Shown here piece by piece: positions 50,588 to 52,592 of a DNA stretch of 52,592 nt; within the stretch, counting starts at the first letter, position 1; each line of letters starts with the position of its first letter. Below the pieces are notes generated by a model. The model was not told the origin of the DNA. It worked only from the letters and a program-made list of their open reading frames with translations, and did not search any database. This DNA is from Halieaceae bacterium UBA5085 (GTDB taxonomy: Bacteria > Pseudomonadota > Gammaproteobacteria > Pseudomonadales > Halieaceae), in NCBI GenBank assembly GCA_002414665.1, contig DIAF01000038.1, positions 26,852-79,443 of the forward strand. Direction: 5' to 3'. The position numbers and the translations under genes are program-made.

Positions 50588-51913
50588 ATGAGCAACGCGG
50601 ACAAGAAAACCATCGGCTTCGTCAGCCTGGGCTGCCCCAAGGCCCTGGTGGATTCGGAGCGCATCCTCACGCAGCTCAAGCTGGACGGTTACGACATTGT
50701 GCCCAGCTACGAGGATGCACAGCTGGTGGTGGTAAACACCTGCGGTTTCATTGACAGTGCGAAACAGGAATCGCTGGACGCCATCGGTGAAGCCCTGAGC
50801 GAAAATGGCAGAGTGATTGTCACCGGCTGTATGGGCAAGGGAGCCGATGCCGACGCCATCCGCGAACTGCATCCCAAAGTTCTCAGCGTGACCGGGCCCG
50901 CTGCCTATGAGGAGGTCGTGAGTGCGGTACATCAATACGTGCCGCACACCCCCGTGCACGACCCCTACGTGGATCTGGTTCCACCACAGGGGATAAAACT
51001 GACGCCACGCCACTACGCCTACCTGAAGATTTCAGAAGGCTGCAACCACCGCTGCAGCTTCTGCATTATCCCGCATATGCGCGGTGACCTGGTGAGTCGG
51101 CCCATCGGTGACGTGATGGAGGAAGCTGAGCGGCTGGCGCGCGCCGGCGTACGTGAGCTACTGGTGATCTCGCAGGACACCAGCGCCTACGGCGTTGACC
51201 TGAAATACCGCACCGGCTTCTGGAATGGGCGGCCCATGAAAACCAGCATGCAGTCGCTATGTGAGGGGCTTGCCGAGTTTGGCATCTGGGTACGGCTGCA
51301 CTATGTGTACCCCTACCCCCATGTGGACAACGTGCTCCCCTTAATGGCCGACGGCAGGATTCTGCCCTACCTCGACATCCCTTTTCAGCACGGGAGCCCC
51401 AGCGTGCTGAAGCGCATGAAACGCCCCGCCGCCGCAGAGAAATCGCTGGAGCGCATTCATCGCTGGCGCGAGGTCTGCCCCGACATCACCCTGCGCAGCA
51501 CCTTCATCGTGGGATTCCCCGGTGAAACCGACGCCGACTTCGAGACACTGCTGGACTTCCTGCGCGAAGCGCAGTTGGACCGGGTCGGGTGTTTCCAGTA
51601 CTCGCCGGTGGCTGGCGCGCCAGCCAACGACCTTCCCGACCAGGTGCCCGAGCTTATCAAGCAGGAACGCTGGGACCGTTTCATGGCACTGCAGCAGGAA
51701 ATCAGCGCAGCCAAGTTGCAGGCGAAGGTAGGGCGCCGGATTGAGATACTTATTGACGAAGTGGATGACCAGGGCGCTATCGGACGCTCCACCGCGGATG
51801 CTCCGGAGATCGACGGCAAGGTCTACCTCGACGGCATCACCGATCTGCAGCCCGGCGACTTTGTGGAGGCAGAGGTCACCGCCGCCGACGACTACGACCT
51901 GTGGGCCGGCTAA
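50588..51913 (+). CDS. rimO: ribosomal protein S12 methylthiotransferase
   Basis: Radical-SAM enzyme that adds a methylthio group to Asp88 of ribosomal protein S12. The 441 residues contain an N-terminal UPF0004 domain whose [4Fe-4S] ligands are Cys16, Cys52 and Cys81. The radical-SAM domain has its CxxxCxxC at 152, 156 and 159 (EGCNHRCSFC), and a C-terminal TRAM domain follows. GFVSLGCPKALVDSERI and YVYPYPHVDNVL separate it from the tRNA enzyme MiaB. No strong ribosome site is seen before the ATG. Confidence 0.96.
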   Translation: MSNADKKTIGFVSLGCPKALVDSERILTQLKLDGYDIVPSYEDAQLVVVNTCGFIDSAKQESLDAIGEALSENGRVIVTGCMGKGADADAIRELHPKVLSVTGPAAYEEVVSAVHQYVPHTPVHDPYVDLVPPQGIKLTPRHYAYLKISEGCNHRCSFCIIPHMRGDLVSRPIGDVMEEAERLARAGVRELLVISQDTSAYGVDLKYRTGFWNGRPMKTSMQSLCEGLAEFGIWVRLHYVYPYPHVDNVLPLMADGRILPYLDIPFQHGSPSVLKRMKRPAAAEKSLERIHRWREVCPDITLRSTFIVGFPGETDADFETLLDFLREAQLDRVGCFQYSPVAGAPANDLPDQVPELIKQERWDRFMALQQEISAAKLQAKVGRRIEILIDEVDDQGAIGRSTADAPEIDGKVYLDGITDLQPGDFVEAEVTAADDYDLWAG

Positions 51914-51920
51914 TAGCCCG

Positions 51921-52592
51921 GTGAACCTGCTGCTGTTCAGAGCCGGAGAATGCGCCGCGGACGACCAGCTGCGCGTGACCGGCCGGCGCGCGCAGCACCT
52001 GCGGCAGGTTTTGCAGGCAAAACCCGGGGATACCCTGCAGGTGGGCCAGATCGATGGGCTGGTCGGCACCGCCGAGCTGGTGGACATCAACCCGCACAGC
52101 GCCACCCTGCAGGTGAGCCTGACGCACCCCGCGCCACCGAAACTTCCCGTGACGCTGGTACTGGCGTTGCCGCGGCCGAAGATGCTGCGGCGCATACTGC
52201 GCACTGCAGCCGAGTTCGGCGTGCGCGAAATCCATCTGATAAACAGCTACCGGGTGGAAAAAAGCTATTGGCAAACGCCCGTGCTCGCGGCCGCTGTGAT
52301 CGAGGATTATCTGCTGCAGGGGCTGGAACAGGCGCGCGACACCGTCATTCCCCCGGTGTTGCTGCACCGCCGCTTCAAACCTTTCGTCGAGGACCAACTG
52401 CCGGGCCTCATCGCAGGGCGCTGTGCCCTGTTGGCGCATCCCGGCACAGCGCCACTGGCACCCGCGGAGCTACAGGACGACACCGTACTGGTGGTGGGGC
52501 CGGAGGGCGGCTTTATACCGTACGAGGTGGAGAAACTGCTGGCGGCGGGCTGCCGCCAGATTTCTCTCGGCGACCGCATTCTCCGGGTGGAG
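51921..52592 (+). CDS. rsmE: 16S rRNA m3U1498 methyltransferase, 3' end cut by window end
   Basis: Methylates N3 of U1498 in 16S rRNA. The first 224 codons are visible from a GTG at 51921, eight bases after the rimO stop. The N-terminal PUA-like domain (RRAQHLRQVLQAKPGDTLQVG, residues about 20-40) and the SPOUT domain (LVLALPRPKMLRRILRTAAEFGV, NSYRVEKSYWQTP) are complete. The knotted cofactor loop LVVGPEGGFIPYEVEKL and the final SLGDRILRVE reach the window edge. About 20 residues are missing. Co-transcription with rimO is likely. Confidence 0.94.
   Translation, partial: MNLLLFRAGECAADDQLRVTGRRAQHLRQVLQAKPGDTLQVGQIDGLVGTAELVDINPHSATLQVSLTHPAPPKLPVTLVLALPRPKMLRRILRTAAEFGVREIHLINSYRVEKSYWQTPVLAAAVIEDYLLQGLEQARDTVIPPVLLHRRFKPFVEDQLPGLIAGRCALLAHPGTAPLAPAELQDDTVLVVGPEGGFIPYEVEKLLAAGCRQISLGDRILRVE

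Overview
The window is mostly one long, well-conserved chromosomal stretch of a GC-rich marine gammaproteobacterium. A short block at the left end looks as if it comes from a different organism. From about 4485 to the end, the gene content and order resemble Pseudomonas and the Cellvibrionales/Halieaceae type: gyrA-serC-pheA-tyrA-aroA-cmk-rpsA-ihfB-lapA-lapB-pyrF, mtaD-ubiG-mupP-yciK, rluB-scpB-scpA-yciO-rnm-yciB-yciI. It also carries a dedicated proteobacterial sortase system, a module typical of marine proteobacteria. Bases 1-4471 (PII protein, methyltransferase, gloB, DUF985 cupin, family-2 glycosyltransferase, O-antigen ligase) look alphaproteobacterial in gene order and are visibly less GC-rich. 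They meet thrS head-on-tail with 13 bases between them, where infC would normally follow.

Layout. 1-4471: alpha-like block, truncated at the window start inside a PII gene. 4485-8448: thrS, and divergent from it a PAS-GGDEF-EAL protein. 8437-14079: complete four-gene sortase system (class GN sortase and its VIT/vWA target on minus; response regulator and histidine kinase on plus) around one divergent control region. 14072-24889: uvrB, tRNA-Asn, a Cys-rich methyltransferase, an H-NS-like protein, truC, a DUF502 membrane protein, a DHH phosphoesterase, three surface-sugar genes (wbpM-, wbpL- and wbpV-like) and a ComEA-type protein. 25005-37385: a minus-strand run pyrF to gyrA for pyrimidine and aromatic amino-acid synthesis, translation and LPS control. 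37670-41168: plus-strand mtaD-ubiG-mupP-yciK operon. 41187-45185: minus-strand rluB-scpB-scpA-yciO-rnm. 45281-48961: plus-strand yciB, yciI, an SH3/coiled-coil membrane protein, ppiA, pdxJ and an RluA-family synthase. 48966-52592: sseA (minus), a DUF2244 protein, rimO and the start of rsmE.

How the genes work together. The sortase block is a self-contained surface-display circuit. A membrane kinase with a putative carbohydrate-binding-like periplasmic domain and an OmpR-type regulator are divergently placed from one sortase and its single substrate, with helically phased direct repeats between them. The ihfB-to-tRNA-Asn interval corresponds to the place where pseudomonads keep their O-antigen island, but here it holds only three sugar genes. 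Aromatic biosynthesis is clustered as separate serC, pheA, tyrA and aroA genes.

No CRISPR array, insertion sequence, phage gene or rRNA was seen. No stretch over 300 bases lacks a gene. All calls are from reading the sequence; no similarity search was run.
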